Below are positions 63,895 to 64,000 of a DNA stretch of 64,000 bases, piece after piece (position 1 is the first letter of the stretch; each line of letters begins with the position of its first letter). The notes under the pieces were generated by a model. The model was not told where the DNA came from. It worked only from the letters and a program-made list of their open reading frames with translations, and ran no database searches. Location: contig NC_092572.1 of assembly GCF_037975245.1 (NCBI RefSeq), positions 14,948,269 through 15,012,268 of the forward strand, given 5' to 3'. This DNA comes from Apostichopus japonicus. Taxonomy: Eukaryota > Echinodermata > Holothuroidea > Aspidochirotida > Stichopodidae. A program made the position numbers and the translations under genes.

Positions 63895-64000
63895 AAGAGT
63901 GCAATACGTCATGTATCTCACGCAGCACCCCGTAAGCATACAAGCCCCTCTTTAAGAAACTCAATTTATTGAAATTAGATGACATTATAAAAGTTAATAT
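63895..64000 (+). pseudogene. Continuation of the LINE ORF2 C-terminal region after a stop and a frameshift
   Basis: After the stop, the same frame reads KSAIRHVSHAAPRKHTSP, the family's post-RT motif (usually ...RAIR ... HT.PLF). Near 63,945 one base is missing, and the protein goes on in another frame as LFKKLNLLKLDDIIKVN to the window end. This supports decay of the element. Confidence 0.75.

Larger units (their letters stand above)
62081..64000 (+). mobile_element. Jockey/CR1/L2-type LINE, 5'-truncated, continues past the window
   Basis: This starts directly after the CAAAT tail of the previous fragment and runs off the right edge. It encodes the linker and reverse transcriptase of an APE-class non-LTR retrotransposon. 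The endonuclease is missing. Coding similarity begins in one frame (MNFMYRRNYN, near 62,100) and shifts by one base at about 62,131. The element also has a stop at 63,892 and a frameshift near 63,945, so it is probably dead. The 3' end and tail are not visible. Confidence 0.88.

Overview
This looks like non-coding DNA from a eukaryote, probably an invertebrate animal; the exact group cannot be fixed from sequence alone. About 90% of the window is one tandem satellite array. The rest is AT-rich DNA made of decayed non-LTR retrotransposons (LINEs). I see no host protein-coding gene.

Satellite (1-58,052): 351 complete 165-bp monomers run head to tail in unbroken phase (351 x 165 = 57,915), followed by one decayed partial copy. 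The array continues off the left edge. On the minus strand each monomer carries a tRNA-like head: a perfect Pol III B box in a canonical T-loop, an A-box-like motif and a GCTC/GAGC D-stem. It has no recognisable anticodon or acceptor stem, as in tRNA-derived SINEs. Copies are almost identical. About thirteen diagnostic positions split the array into sharp haplotype blocks that record local duplications: a repeated ~6-kb block, a 23-copy block, alternating dimers, and a cassette whose last member expanded to 19 copies, with 42 copies of the same type further on.

Monomer numbering used below starts at base 1 of the window: base n of the monomer, then the observed base (for example T48).

Right flank (58,053-64,000): a minus-strand, 5'-truncated LINE resembling the Tx1/L1 group has its poly-A joined directly to the last satellite copy. 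Its reading frame has three frameshifts and a stop. It is followed by about 0.8 kb of AT-rich filler, a plus-strand LINE 3'-end fragment with a hairpin, AATAAA and CAAAT-type tail, and then a plus-strand LINE of the jockey/CR1/L2 type. That element lacks its endonuclease, is decayed at the C-terminus and runs off the window.

The parts do not form a pathway. The coherent story is of a SINE/tRNA-like sequence amplified into a nucleosome-length satellite, with a retrotransposon graveyard at the array edge.
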